A DNA stretch of 32,641 nucleotides from an uncultured Acidimicrobiaceae bacterium (GCA_947259095.1 CAMYLA010000053.1:1-32641), one strand, 5' to 3'. Counted from the stretch's first letter, positions 16,414-25,198 are shown. Notes: generated by a model not told the origin, from the letters alone. Translations and numbers: made by a program.

Positions 16414-17552
16414 TCCTCTTTGGTCCGCGAGCCTCGCCGCCCCAGATCTGGGCCGTCGAGGACACCGCCGTGCAATTGACGTGGGGAGATCTGCCGCCGG
16501 GACCGGTGGTGGCCACCGCCGGGTCGTCCCGGGCCGCGGTCGACCACCTCGGTGGGCCGGGTGGCCTCGTCGTCGATCACCTCGGCCCCGATCGGGCGGT
16601 GGATGTCGAACTGTGGTGGAGCGGCGGTTCGGTGACCCTGCCGGCCCGGACGTTGCCCCAGCCGCCGGGACGGCTGCTGGCCCGGTTCGCCACCATCAGC
16701 GACCTCCACCTCGGCGCCCTCCGATGGGGTGCGCTCAAGACGATGACCGACAGCAGTGGCCACGAGGTACCCCACCCCTACCGCTGCGCCTCGGCTGCGG
16801 TGGCCGAAGCCGTCGAGTGGGGTGCCGAGCTGCTGGTGATCAAGGGTGACGCAGCCCAGCACGAGACCGATCGTGACTTCGCCGCGGTGGGCCAGCTCGC
16901 CGACGAGTTCGACTCACTGCCCATGTTGTTGATCCCCGGCAACCACGACGTCGACGGCCGGGCCGGCTCGATCCCCCTCACCGTCGGACGTCGCCGGCTC
17001 CCCTTCACCCGCCGGGTCGATCGGTTCGATCTGCCCGGGGTCCGGGTCATCGCCGCCGACACCGCAGTTCCCGGCCGAGGCAGTGGCTCGCTGGCCAGGG
17101 TCTGCCAGCCCATCCTCGACGAGGCCTCGGGGTCGGACCGGCCGCTGTTCATCGCCCTGCACCATCAGCTCCAACAGGGACGACTCCCCCGCCATTGGCC
17201 GGTGGGCATCAGTGCCCCGGACTCTACCCGCTTTCTCGACCGCCTGGACGGTATCGACCGTCCGGCGACGGTCAGCTCCGGTCACACCCATCGGAACCGG
17301 GCCAGGTTCCACCGCAGTGTGATGGTCACCGAGGTTGGCTCCACCAAGGACTGGCCCGGGGTGTGGGCCGGCTATGCGGTCTACGAGGGCGGGATCCGCC
17401 AGGTGGTGCGGCGCATCATGCGCACCGATGCCATCACCTGGACCGAGTACAGCCGCATGGCCCTCAACGGCCTGTGGGGCCGGTGGTCCCCCGGACCCCT
17501 GGACCAGCGTTGCCTGGCCCACGCCTGGGCCCGCAGCCCGACAACGGTCTAG
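16410..17552 (+). CDS. Calcineurin-like metallophosphoesterase
   Basis: The 380-residue protein carries the dinuclear-metal phosphoesterase motifs in order: ISDLHLG (D-x-H), KGDAAQ (GD), GNHDVDG (GNH[DE]), ALHHQ and SGHTHRN (GHxH). About 90 residues precede the catalytic domain, with DHLGPDRAVDVELWWSGGSV, and look like a small beta domain. The substrate is unknown; relatives hydrolyse phosphodiesters or phosphomonoesters, including cyclic nucleotides. The ATG at 16410 overlaps the aminopeptidase stop in ATGA, so translation is probably coupled. A link between the two activities is not obvious. The C-terminal ~70 residues (VVRRIMRTDAITWTEYSR) lie beyond the core fold. The gene converges on the PEP-utilising-enzyme gene 56 bp away. 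Confidence 0.88.
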   Translation: MILFGPRASPPQIWAVEDTAVQLTWGDLPPGPVVATAGSSRAAVDHLGGPGGLVVDHLGPDRAVDVELWWSGGSVTLPARTLPQPPGRLLARFATISDLHLGALRWGALKTMTDSSGHEVPHPYRCASAAVAEAVEWGAELLVIKGDAAQHETDRDFAAVGQLADEFDSLPMLLIPGNHDVDGRAGSIPLTVGRRRLPFTRRVDRFDLPGVRVIAADTAVPGRGSGSLARVCQPILDEASGSDRPLFIALHHQLQQGRLPRHWPVGISAPDSTRFLDRLDGIDRPATVSSGHTHRNRARFHRSVMVTEVGSTKDWPGVWAGYAVYEGGIRQVVRRIMRTDAITWTEYSRMALNGLWGRWSPGPLDQRCLAHAWARSPTTV

Positions 17553-17607
17553 GATCGGCCGCCACGAGCGGTCTGACAGCCGGGCCAGGAGTTGGATCCG
17601 CAGCGCC

Positions 17608-19353
17608 CTACGGAGCCTCGATCGAGACGACCCCGGTCAGGCCGTCGACGTTGACGATGCTGCCGGAGACGATCCGCTCACTGGCTCGATGGGCTCCGAC
17701 CACCATCGGGGTCCCCAGTTCCCGCGCCACCACCACGGCGTGGGTGAAGGTGCCACCCCGATCGGTGACCACCGCACCGGCCGAGACGAACAGCGGCGTC
17801 GCCGCCAGGTCGGGTCGTGACAACACGACGACGTCGCCCGGGGCCACCCGGGCCAGATCGGCATCGGTCTCGATGACCCGGGCCACTCCTCGGGCCATAC
17901 CGGGGCTGCCGGGCGAGCCGAGCATCATGTCTCCCGGTTCCAGGGGCCGGTCCTCGTAGCCCCAACCGGGCGTCGTGCCCGGCGCCGGGATCCAGCCGTC
18001 GTCCGATCCGATCATGCTGGACGGCGCCGATCGGTTGCGGAGGTCCTCGTACTGCACCCGCCGCTTCGAGCTGATCTCGGCCACGTCGGCCAGGCCACCG
18101 TCTGCGTAGTACTCCAGCTCATCGGCGGTCAGCATCCAGAGGTTGTCGGTCTCCTCGAAGTCGTGTCGTCGAACACCCCGGGCGGCCAGTTCACGGAGGG
18201 CCAGGCGCATCTCGTGGATGACCCGGATGACGTTGGTCCGGGAGAGCTCGCGGCCCCGGAGGAACGCCGTCGACGCCCCGAACCCGGCCAGGAACCGATC
18301 GTACTGCTGGCCGGAGAGGGCGTCGGATATCTCCGTCGCCAGCCTGGCCCGGTCGGCTTCGAGGTGGGCTCGGCGCTGCCTCGGTCCGTCGTCGTCATCG
18401 CAGTGGCGCATACAGTCGAGCAGGGCGACGACGATCTCCGGTGCGATGTCCCAGGTCGGCGACGACAGGTCCCACTCGTTCGGCCCTCGGTAGCCGACCT
18501 CGGTGATCAACGCATCGATCCCCGCCACCAGCCCCACCGACTCGGCATGGTTCGACAGCCGCAGGATCCGATCGAGGCCGTCGTCGGCCTGGTCGAACAC
18601 CCTGGTCAGGCTCTCGGACCAGCGGATCATTCGTGACAGGTCCCACAACGCCAGCGTGGGAGACACCGAGTCGATCGTGCCAAGACCGCTCAACAACCGC
18701 AGTGCATGGGCCGGCTGGCCGATCTCGGCGCAGATCTCGGTCAGGATCCAGGGGCCGATCGTCGAGGCAAGGGTCTGGTTGGCGTGTTGCTCGAACAACC
18801 GGCGGCACAGCGGCTGCAGGTTCATGGCTCGCTTGACCAGGTCGAGATCGGACAGCTCGGCGAAATCCGGCCGGCCGTCACGGCAGGCCAGCGATTCGGC
18901 ATGGCCGTTGTCGAGCTCGATCTGATTGCGGCTCTCCATGACCCAGCGATACCACTGGGTCAACATGCCGGTGGCCACCGCGTCTGGGTTGTGCCAGCCG
19001 ACGTGATGATGGCCGGGCAGCGGGGAACCGTTGTTGACCAGGATCCGATCGATGTGATCGACGGTGAGATCCGGGGAACGCTCGGCCCAGACCCGGAGAT
19101 GGCTGGCGTTCAGATAGCCGTAACCGCCGATCAGGCCGATGGTCTCGGGGGTCGTCTCTGTGAAGTCGTCCTCGTAGAAGCCCATACGGCGAACCATGGC
19201 GTCCCGCCAACCCAGGGCGGCACAGGATTCCCAGACCATGCTCCAGCCCAGCGGGCTGACCACCTCGGGGAGCATCTCGCCAACCAGGGCGCGGGTCCAA
19301 ACCGGGAGATCCGAACTGAAATCACTCTCCGGCTGCCATTCCGGCTCGATCAT
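17608..19353 (-). CDS. PEP-utilising enzyme/phosphohistidine swivel-domain protein without ATP-grasp domain
   Basis: The 581-residue protein ends in the swivelling phosphohistidine domain of PEP synthase, pyruvate phosphate dikinase and rifampicin phosphotransferase: GDVVVLSRPDLAATPLFVSA, then VTDRGGTFTHAVVVAREL, with His538 in the catalytic THA position, and GTPMVVGAHRA. The first ~430 residues are helical (GWSMVWESCAALGWRDAM; RELSRTNVIRVIHEMRLALR) and resemble the linker region of rifampicin-phosphotransferase-like proteins. There is no ATP-grasp domain, so the protein cannot make its own phosphohistidine by the usual route; a partner elsewhere or a different role is inferred. The ATG at 19353 is preferred over one at 19389 because GAGGTG lies just upstream. 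The gene reads alone. Confidence 0.8.
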   Translation of the reverse strand: MIEPEWQPESDFSSDLPVWTRALVGEMLPEVVSPLGWSMVWESCAALGWRDAMVRRMGFYEDDFTETTPETIGLIGGYGYLNASHLRVWAERSPDLTVDHIDRILVNNGSPLPGHHHVGWHNPDAVATGMLTQWYRWVMESRNQIELDNGHAESLACRDGRPDFAELSDLDLVKRAMNLQPLCRRLFEQHANQTLASTIGPWILTEICAEIGQPAHALRLLSGLGTIDSVSPTLALWDLSRMIRWSESLTRVFDQADDGLDRILRLSNHAESVGLVAGIDALITEVGYRGPNEWDLSSPTWDIAPEIVVALLDCMRHCDDDDGPRQRRAHLEADRARLATEISDALSGQQYDRFLAGFGASTAFLRGRELSRTNVIRVIHEMRLALRELAARGVRRHDFEETDNLWMLTADELEYYADGGLADVAEISSKRRVQYEDLRNRSAPSSMIGSDDGWIPAPGTTPGWGYEDRPLEPGDMMLGSPGSPGMARGVARVIETDADLARVAPGDVVVLSRPDLAATPLFVSAGAVVTDRGGTFTHAVVVARELGTPMVVGAHRASERIVSGSIVNVDGLTGVVSIEAP

Positions 19354-19520
19354 TGACACCTCAGTTGTCTTCTGGCGTCGACGAGGCAAAGCAACTCGCC
19401 GGCGGAATGAGCTCCGATACCAAAGTTAGCCATGCCTGGGCAACAATGTTGGTTCTGGACCACGCCGTGGGAAAATCTCTCAGCTGCGACCGGCGCCGGT
19501 GGGCAAGATCACCTGCCGAG

Positions 19521-19539
19521 CCGGCCCGTTCCCGGCCGG
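19521..19539 (-). terminator. GC hairpin downstream of the TIGR03084 gene
   Basis: CCGGCC (19521-19526) and GGCCGG (19534-19539) form a 6-bp stem around 7 nt, directly after the gene that ends at 19550. No T-tract; weak candidate. Confidence 0.3.
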
Positions 19540-19549
19540 TCCGGCGACC

Positions 19550-20347
19550 TCAGCCGGCGCCACCGCCATCACCCGCAGCACCGACGCGGCCGGCGGGGGC
19601 GAAGGTCGGCGGACCGGCGAACGCCTGAGCCAGGCCCAGCCACTCCTGGGCCAGCGGTCCACTGGTCTCGAGCCCCGTCTCCTCCGGTCGGCGGCGCTGG
19701 GTGACGACCAGGCAGAACTCCTCGGCCGAGCCGGTCAACCGGTCGGCTGCGCCCTCCGGACCCCAGGTCCAGATCTCGCCAGAAGGCGACACCAGCTCGA
19801 CCCGGATCGGTCCATCCGGTGGTTCCATGCCCCGGTTGACGTAGCTCCAGCCGCGGGTGCTGACGCCGATATGGGCCACGTGGCGAAGGCGATCGGTCGA
19901 TTCCCAGGGGGCATCGACGGTGTCGGCCACGTCGCGACCATGAGACCACGTCTCCATCAGGCGGGCGGTGGCGAACGACAACGTGCTCATGTCGGGGCCG
20001 AACCACGGAATGCGCTCCTTGGGCCCCCGGGAGCGGAAGGCATCGAGCATCTGGCGACGCTCGTCGCGCCACCAGGCCAGGATGTCCTGGCCCGACTTCC
20101 CCTCCTTGGATCCGAAGGTCGCTTCGAATCCGGTCTCGAGCAACCCCTTCTTCAGCTCGACGAAGCGGTCGGGTTCGGTTGCGGCGATCCTGGCAGCGAT
20201 GTCGGCCTGGACCAGGTGGACGATGGTGTCCTTGACGTCCCAGCCCTCGGCCGGGGTGGCGGCGTCCCACTGCTCTTCGGACAGGTCGGCCACGACTGCG
20301 TCGAGCGCCCCGTGTTCAGCCTCAAGATCGGCACAAATCTGCTCCAT
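19550..20347 (-). CDS. TIGR03084 family (DinB/mycothiol-dependent isomerase-like) protein
   Basis: The 265-residue protein starts with the four-helix metal-binding domain of the DinB/maleylpyruvate-isomerase superfamily: LSEEQWDAATPAEGWDVKDT, then IVHLVQAD with the first His, and METWSHGRDVADTV with the second His (H-x3-D). This is the TIGR03084 pattern common in actinobacteria. A C-terminal domain follows (GPIRVELVSPSGEIWTWGPE; LTGSAEEFCLVVTQRRRPEE). Relatives use mycothiol as cofactor, but the substrate of this subfamily is unknown. The ATG at 20347 has a TAGGAT -10 box exactly 6 nt upstream, which sets the start. The last ~15 residues are Gly/Ala-rich. Confidence 0.88.
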   Translation of the reverse strand: MEQICADLEAEHGALDAVVADLSEEQWDAATPAEGWDVKDTIVHLVQADIAARIAATEPDRFVELKKGLLETGFEATFGSKEGKSGQDILAWWRDERRQMLDAFRSRGPKERIPWFGPDMSTLSFATARLMETWSHGRDVADTVDAPWESTDRLRHVAHIGVSTRGWSYVNRGMEPPDGPIRVELVSPSGEIWTWGPEGAADRLTGSAEEFCLVVTQRRRPEETGLETSGPLAQEWLGLAQAFAGPPTFAPAGRVGAAGDGGGAG

Positions 20348-20353
20348 GGCAGC

Positions 20354-20359
20354 ATCCTA
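20354..20359 (-). promoter_or_regulatory. -10 box (TAGGAT) of the TIGR03084 gene
   Basis: TAGGAT on the minus strand ends 6 nt before the ATG at 20347. Ideal leaderless spacing; no Shine-Dalgarno. Confidence 0.5.
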
Positions 20360-20420
20360 GTGAGTATGGAGCGGCCGGGTGCCTGTCTTGCCGGCCGCGG
20401 GTGCATCACGCCCGAGGGGA

Positions 20421-20451
20421 CGCCGGGACGGAGCCGTGAACCGTCCCGGCG
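20421..20451 (-). terminator. Strong 11-bp hairpin downstream of the small basic protein gene
   Basis: CGCCGGGACGG (20421-20431) and CCGTCCCGGCG (20441-20451) pair perfectly over 11 bp around a 9-nt loop. It lies between the end of the 20490-20810 gene and the TIGR03084 promoter. The strand is inferred from that arrangement. No long T-tract. Confidence 0.55.
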
Positions 20452-20489
20452 AGAGCATCGAGAACGTCGAGACGCGACCGGGGTCGGCG

Positions 20490-20810
20490 TCAGTCCGCCT
20501 TGAGCAGCGCCTGGTAGGTTGCGGCCCGCTGGGCCCGCATGGCCGAACGACGTTTCCAGTCCTTTGTCTTCCACACCTTGAACCGGCGCTGGGTGACCGG
20601 CGGCTCCGGCCGTTCCGAGGGGTCGGCCTTCGCCGAGGTGTGGACCGGCAGCGGCAGCGCATGGTCTTCCGGTTCGAACAGCCGACCCAGCTCGACATGA
20701 GCGGCTCTTCGGACCCGGCGATGTTCGACCCTGCGATCGAACCTGGCCGGTCTGTTGACCGCGGCCACACCGGGCTTGCGCTGGCGATTGTTGCGTGTAC
20801 GGACTGACAT
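20490..20810 (-). CDS. Small basic protein, unknown function
   Basis: The frame encodes 106 residues, strongly basic at both ends (MSVRTRNNRQRKP; RRFKVWKTKDWKRRSAMRAQ), with a middle stretch AAHVELGRLFEPEDHALPLP. No membrane helix or known motif is visible. The ATG at 20810 is preceded by GGAAGGTGATTC, a good Shine-Dalgarno, and a strong hairpin follows the gene, which together support a real transcription unit. The charge pattern suggests nucleic-acid or ribosome contact, but that is inference only. It is divergent from the M50-like protease gene. Confidence 0.65.
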   Translation of the reverse strand: MSVRTRNNRQRKPGVAAVNRPARFDRRVEHRRVRRAAHVELGRLFEPEDHALPLPVHTSAKADPSERPEPPVTQRRFKVWKTKDWKRRSAMRAQRAATYQALLKAD

Positions 20811-21001
20811 GAATCACCTTCCTGCCGCCTGGATCAGGCGACGATCAAAGGGCTTCCTTGGTCGCTGTACCCATCCATTGTGTGCCATACGGACCGGGCC
20901 CACCAGGGCCATCCGGATTATCTCTATGTTGCGGCAACAGACATACCCCGAACAGATGGCGGGCTCGACGGCGGTGCGCGGGGTGTCCCGTTCGGGGCCA
21001 C

Positions 21002-21007
21002 TACAGT
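21002..21007 (+). promoter_or_regulatory. -10 box (TACAGT) of the M50-like protease gene
   Basis: TACAGT ends 6 nt before the ATG at 21014, again the leaderless spacing, with no Shine-Dalgarno. Confidence 0.5.
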
Positions 21008-21013
21008 GTTTCG

Positions 21014-21772
21014 ATGGTGGACATCCCGGATGATCTGACCGGCGGCCTGAGCGGGGAACTGACCACCGTCGGCAGCAACCGGCTGATGGCCTTTTTCTGG
21101 ATCGCCACTGCGGTGAGCCTGATCCTGCCCCGGATTCCCTACGGCCGCCACCTGCTGTATCCGTTCGCCCTCCTCGGCACCTGGGCCCACGAGATGGGCC
21201 ATGGCCTGGTGGCCATCGTGGCCGGGGGGTCGTTCAACCGGCTGGTGATCTACCAGAACCTCGGCGGCACCGCATACTCCAGCGGGGTTGGCAGCCTCGG
21301 CCGGGCGTTCGTCTCCGCCGGCGGCCTGCTGGGGCCGGCGCTGGCCGGCGGGGTCATCATCGTTCTCGGCTCCCGGGAGAGCACGGCCCGCGTGGTGCTG
21401 GCCGGGCTGGCGATCCTGCTTGCCATCTCGTTGGTCCTGTTCGTCCGCAACGCCTTCGGGGTGGTGGCGCTGGCGCTGGTCGCCGCCCTGCTGGGGACCC
21501 TGGCCGCCTACGGGCCCGACATGCTGAAGATCTTCATCGCCCAGCTCATCGGCATCCAGTTCTGCCTGGCCAGTTGGGGCACCTTGGACTACATGTTCAC
21601 CAAGAACTTCCGTCGCGACGGCCAGGTCATCGATTCCGACACCCAGGAGATCGCCGACGTGCTGTTGCTCCCCTACTGGTTCTGGGGCGGGTTGATTGCG
21701 CTGCTTTCGTTCGGCATCATGGCATCCTCGTTCTACATCGCCTGGATCCGCCCGTTCCGGGAATCGAGCTGA
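21014..21772 (+). CDS. M50-like membrane metalloprotease
   Basis: The 252-residue protein is an integral membrane protein with about six hydrophobic segments. The zinc motif HEMGH lies at residues 59-63, on a helix after LLYPFALLGTWA, as in M50B peptidases. A glycine-rich stretch (SAGGLLGPALAGGVIIVLGS) leads to further helices (LAGLAILLAISLVLFVRNAF). The third zinc ligand, an Asp in the family, may be in GTLDYMFTKNF or in FRRDGQVIDSDTQE; I cannot decide which. Relatives cut within membranes, releasing signalling proteins or anti-sigma factors, but the target here is unknown. The start at 21014 is set by the TACAGT box. The yqeY-like gene follows after 47 bp in the same direction. Confidence 0.8.
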   Translation: MVDIPDDLTGGLSGELTTVGSNRLMAFFWIATAVSLILPRIPYGRHLLYPFALLGTWAHEMGHGLVAIVAGGSFNRLVIYQNLGGTAYSSGVGSLGRAFVSAGGLLGPALAGGVIIVLGSRESTARVVLAGLAILLAISLVLFVRNAFGVVALALVAALLGTLAAYGPDMLKIFIAQLIGIQFCLASWGTLDYMFTKNFRRDGQVIDSDTQEIADVLLLPYWFWGGLIALLSFGIMASSFYIAWIRPFRESS

Positions 21773-21819
21773 ACCAACGTCGGTTCGACCCCACCGGGCG
21801 CAACGAGAGGACGACCTCG

Positions 21820-22266
21820 ATGCTGTTGGACACCATCCGCCAAGACCTGACCGACGCCATGAGACAGCGGGATGCGCTGAAGCTCCGATCCCTGCGAGCC
21901 GTCATCGCCGCCGTCCAGGAGGCCGAGGTTGCCGGCCCCGAGGCCAAGACCCTCTCAGACGACGAGGTCCAGAAGGTCATCGCAGCCCAGGTCAAGCGGC
22001 GGGTCGAAGCAGCCGAGGCGTTCGATGCCGGCGGGGCAGATGAGCGGGCGGCCGACGAGCGAGCGGAACAGGAGGTGCTCGAGGCCTACCTGCCGGCTGC
22101 GCTCGGTGACCAGGAGCTGGCGGCGCTGGTGGCCGACACCCTGGCCGAAGGGGGGTGGACGTCGAAGGCCGACATGGGCTCGGCGATGAAGGCGGTCAAT
22201 GCCAAGGTCGCAGGCCGGGCCGACGGTCGTACCGTCGCCGACCTGGTCAAGTCGCACCTCGGTTGA
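21820..22266 (+). CDS. GatB/YqeY domain-containing protein
   Basis: The 148-residue protein matches YqeY across its length. The N-terminal helical part has MLLDTIRQDLTDAMRQRDAL and LRSLRAVIAAVQEAEV, then DDEVQKVIAAQVKRRVEAAE. The C-terminal part, LEAYLPAALGDQELAALVAD followed by DMGSAMKAVNAKVAGRADGR, is the tail domain shared with the GatB subunit of Glu-tRNA(Gln) amidotransferase. The tail domain binds tRNA in GatB; the role of free YqeY is not settled. GAGAGG lies about 10 nt before the ATG, so translation may use this weak Shine-Dalgarno. It probably shares the transcript of the M50-like protease gene. Confidence 0.9.
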   Translation: MLLDTIRQDLTDAMRQRDALKLRSLRAVIAAVQEAEVAGPEAKTLSDDEVQKVIAAQVKRRVEAAEAFDAGGADERAADERAEQEVLEAYLPAALGDQELAALVADTLAEGGWTSKADMGSAMKAVNAKVAGRADGRTVADLVKSHLG

Positions 22267-22291
22267 GCCGCCGACCGGGTCCGGGCTCGGG

Positions 22292-22870
22292 TCAGCCCAG
22301 GCGGCGTTCGCGGTGCGGATCGGCACAGACGATCAACGCCAGCGAGCCGGCCAGCAGCATCACACCGATCAGGATCGACAGCAGCACCACCGAGCCCTGG
22401 ACCGCGGCCGCGGCGGTGGCGGCGGCCAGGACCGTGACCGTGAGCGCCGTGGTCATTCCGATGCCGCTCTGCTCCAACCAGGCCATGAACGCAACGAAGC
22501 CTGCCATGAAGAACAGCACCCCTGGCAGCACCCACCCGGCAAGCGACATCGTGCCGATCACCAGCGCCCCGGCGGTGGTGCCGACCAACATGCCGATATA
22601 GGGGCCAGCGTCCCGGTCCGCTCCCTCGTTGTCGAACATCGTCTGTGACTTGAACATGGCGACGACGCCGGCGATGGGGCCGACGACGACCCAGAACCAA
22701 CGGCTGTCGGTCGTCGTCGGATCCCAGCGCCAGAACACCAGCGCAGCCACCAGTGAGAGGGCGCCGAAGACGGCAAGGCCGAACCGTTGGTGGCGGGCTT
22801 GCACGACGTGGCTCCGATCTTGCATCGCAGGGGTGGCAGCGGGTGGGCGCGAGTTGATGTGGGTCGCCAT
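22292..22870 (-). CDS. Integral membrane protein, unknown function
   Basis: The 192-residue frame has a polar N-terminus, then hydrophobic segments suggesting five or six membrane helices: LAVFGALSLVAALVFWRW, WFWVVVGPIAGVVAMF, YIGMLVGTTAGALVIGTMSL, GWVLPGVLFFMAGFVAFMAW, MTTALTVTVLAAATAAAAVQ and VVLLSILIGVMLLAGSLALI. I recognise no family. The start is uncertain: ATG at 22870 (MATHINSRPP) or ATG at 22825 (MQDRSHVVQAR); the frame upstream of 22870 looks non-coding and neither start has a strong Shine-Dalgarno. It follows the DUF1295 gene on the same strand after ~185 bp and converges with the yqeY-like gene. Confidence 0.7.
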   Translation of the reverse strand: MATHINSRPPAATPAMQDRSHVVQARHQRFGLAVFGALSLVAALVFWRWDPTTTDSRWFWVVVGPIAGVVAMFKSQTMFDNEGADRDAGPYIGMLVGTTAGALVIGTMSLAGWVLPGVLFFMAGFVAFMAWLEQSGIGMTTALTVTVLAAATAAAAVQGSVVLLSILIGVMLLAGSLALIVCADPHRERRLG

Positions 22871-23055
22871 TTCGTGGCAAGACTTCCTTCGTTGGAGACG
22901 ACGTCCGATTCCGCCTTGGGGGACAGTAGTTGGCCCCCGTTGGCCAACGGTGGAACTCTCGGAACCGTAATACTGGACCGTGCCGACCGGCTGCGGGCCC
23001 GCCCGGTAGGGCCGCCGGAGGGCGGTCGGGCCCGGGGGCGCTGCGCCCTGGTCGA

Positions 23056-23931
23056 TCAGGGGCGACCGGGTGGGAGTGGGACCAGCACCGACGTCGAGTT
23101 GGTGTAGGCCTGGAAGTCCGGTTCGTCCCCCCAGCGCTTCTGGGCCCGCTTCTCCAGCAGCGGGATGCCGCTGATCCGGGTCAACAGCACGAACACGAAA
23201 AGCGGCGAGATCAACATCACCCACCGCCAGCCGGACAGCACCGGGATGGCCAGGATCGCCATCCCGGTCCACAACATGATCTCCCCGAAGTAGTTGGGAT
23301 GGCGGGACCATGACCAGAGTCCGGTGCTGATGAACCGGCCGGCGTTGGCCGGGTCGGCCTTGAACGCACTCTTCTGGGTGTCGGCCGCCACTTCGAGGGT
23401 GAACCCGACGGCCCAGACGATGAGGCCGACGATCCCCACCGCCCCCAGATCCTGTCGCTCGGTCGAGGTGATGATGGCCAGCGCCGCGGCCAGGGTCAAC
23501 GATACCCAGAGGCCCTGGATCGTCCAGGTCATGAGGAACTGCCAGAAGTCGTGCTTCATCTTGTCGAACCGGCCGTCCTTGCCGTCTTTGCGGATCCTAC
23601 GGAACAGGAAGCTGCCAAGCCGAAGGGCCCACACCGCCACCATGGCTGCGGCCAGCCAGGCCCGCGTATCGAGTCCGTCCGACAGCAGCAGGGCCAAGGC
23701 GGTGACCGAGAGGTAGGTGATCGATCCGGTCAGGTCGAAGTACACCTCGGTCCTGGCCAGGTACGACGGCACGAACACCACCCAGTTGATGGTGTAGGCG
23801 ACGGCCACGCAGACGGCGAACACCGCCACCGATCCCACTTGGGTGCTTCCGTCGCTGCCGGCCAGGGCCAGCAGGGCGCCAACCGCCACGCTGACAACCG
23901 CGCCGATGATCCAGGTCTGCGTACGTCCCAC
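23056..23931 (-). CDS. DUF1295 membrane protein (steroid 5-alpha-reductase/ICMT-like)
   Basis: The 291-residue protein has about six or seven membrane helices and the C-terminal signature of the DUF1295/steroid-reductase-like fold. That signature is RFISTGLWSWSRHPNYFGEI followed by MLWTGMAILAIPVL, where the RHPNYFGE motif binds the cofactor (NADPH in reductases, SAM in isoprenylcysteine methyltransferases). Further elements are FRRIRKDGKDGRFDKMKHDF near the middle and the C-terminal LEKRAQKRWG. The natural substrate of DUF1295 proteins is generally unknown; sterol- or lipid-like double-bond reduction is a family-based inference. The GTG at 23931 is supported by a TAGTCT box 7 nt upstream. It is divergent from the histidine kinase region. 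Confidence 0.85.
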   Translation of the reverse strand: MGRTQTWIIGAVVSVAVGALLALAGSDGSTQVGSVAVFAVCVAVAYTINWVVFVPSYLARTEVYFDLTGSITYLSVTALALLLSDGLDTRAWLAAAMVAVWALRLGSFLFRRIRKDGKDGRFDKMKHDFWQFLMTWTIQGLWVSLTLAAALAIITSTERQDLGAVGIVGLIVWAVGFTLEVAADTQKSAFKADPANAGRFISTGLWSWSRHPNYFGEIMLWTGMAILAIPVLSGWRWVMLISPLFVFVLLTRISGIPLLEKRAQKRWGDEPDFQAYTNSTSVLVPLPPGRP

Positions 23932-23938
23932 GGCTCAG

Positions 23939-23944
23939 AGACTA
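23939..23944 (-). promoter_or_regulatory. -10 box (TAGTCT) of the DUF1295 gene
   Basis: TAGTCT on the minus strand lies 7 nt before the GTG at 23931; leaderless arrangement. Confidence 0.45.
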
Positions 23945-23998
23945 CGGAATGTACGGCCGGTCCGCACCACCGGGGCGAACCGGCGGCGACTCGGTCGG

Positions 23999-25198
23999 CT
24001 ACCGTCGGCCGGCGGCGATGGGGCGTCGTTGCGGCAGTGGGAGCTTCACCCCGACCCGGCCACCGGGACCGGGCCGGATCTCGACACCCCCGTGGTGGGC
24101 CCTGACCAGCGTGTCGGCGATGGCCAGGCCCAGCCCGGCCGCCCCCTGACGGGATCTCGCATCGTCGGCCTGGGAGAAGCGGTCCAGGGCCCGGGGCACG
24201 AACGCCGGGTCGAAACCGGCGCCGTCGTCGGTCACCGAAACATCGACATCGCCATCGGCCAGGGTGAAGCCGATCGAGACGGTGCCGCCCGGTGGCGAAT
24301 GGCGGACCGCGTTGTCGAGCAGGTTCCGGAAGACCCTCCCAAGGGCGTTGTGGTCGCCTTCGACCGGGATCGGCTGGTTGAGGGTGTTGTGGATCGAGAC
24401 GGTCTGGTTCTCGGCCATCGGCCCGATGGCCTCAACGGCGTCGTCGATCAGCTCCGCGAGGTCGAGCGGCTCGAACTTCAGCTCCAACGCCCCGCTGTCC
24501 GCTCTGGCCAGCAGGAACAGGTCTTCCACCAGGTGCTCCAGGGCCAGCACGTTGCCCCGCATGGCCTTGAGATGCGATGCCGGATCACCGATGCCGTCCT
24601 CCACCGCGTCGATGCTCACCAGCAGCGACGCCAGCGGCGTCCGGAGATCGTGGCTGAGCGCACTCACGACCGACGTCCGCTCCTCGTCGGCAATCCGCCG
24701 CTCCGCTTCGGCCGAGGCCAGTGTCCTGGTCAGATCGTCGACCGCAGCGGCCAACGTGCCCACCTCGTCTGCCCGGTCGATCTCGGTCCGCATCGTCCGG
24801 TCCCCTCCGGCCACCGCCATGACCGTGGAGCCGATCCGTTCGAGATCCCGAGCCACCGGGTTGGCCAGCTGCAGCCCGACGATGATGGCCGCAACCGCAG
24901 CGGCGAGGGCGACGACAAGCGAGTACCAGATGTCGCGACCGGACAGGGTCATCGCGCCGGTGCCGAGGATCCCCCCGATCAGGGCCAGCACCGGGCCGAT
25001 CAGAGCCAGGCCGGGCACCGCCTTGCGGAGGCTGAGCCGCCGGAACACCGGAGGCAGGAACACGATCGCCAGCACGGCCACCAGGGCCACGAGGCCGATG
25101 AAGATGGCGACCGACGGGCCGTCCTCCATCACATCCATCCCGCTCTTGTTGTTCTCCGCCACCACCGTGACGACCGAACCCGATGGTCTGCTCAACAT
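23999..25198 (-). CDS. Sensor histidine kinase
   Basis: The 399-residue kinase has membrane helices at about 29-50, 61-80 and 90-108, without a large extracellular sensor. A HAMP-like linker follows (LQLANPVARDLERIGSTVMA, then ADEVGTLAAAVDDLTRTL). The dimerisation domain holds the phospho-acceptor His163 in SHDLRTPLAS. The ATPase domain has the N box NLLDNAVRHSPPGG, G1 DDGAGFD and G2 GLGLAIADTL. It should autophosphorylate and pass phosphate to the response regulator encoded 60 bp upstream. The signal is unknown; with so little outside the membrane it probably senses a membrane or intramembrane cue (inference). The start is ATG at 25198, or GTG one codon earlier. Confidence 0.92.
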   Translation of the reverse strand: MLSRPSGSVVTVVAENNKSGMDVMEDGPSVAIFIGLVALVAVLAIVFLPPVFRRLSLRKAVPGLALIGPVLALIGGILGTGAMTLSGRDIWYSLVVALAAAVAAIIVGLQLANPVARDLERIGSTVMAVAGGDRTMRTEIDRADEVGTLAAAVDDLTRTLASAEAERRIADEERTSVVSALSHDLRTPLASLLVSIDAVEDGIGDPASHLKAMRGNVLALEHLVEDLFLLARADSGALELKFEPLDLAELIDDAVEAIGPMAENQTVSIHNTLNQPIPVEGDHNALGRVFRNLLDNAVRHSPPGGTVSIGFTLADGDVDVSVTDDGAGFDPAFVPRALDRFSQADDARSRQGAAGLGLAIADTLVRAHHGGVEIRPGPGGRVGVKLPLPQRRPIAAGRR

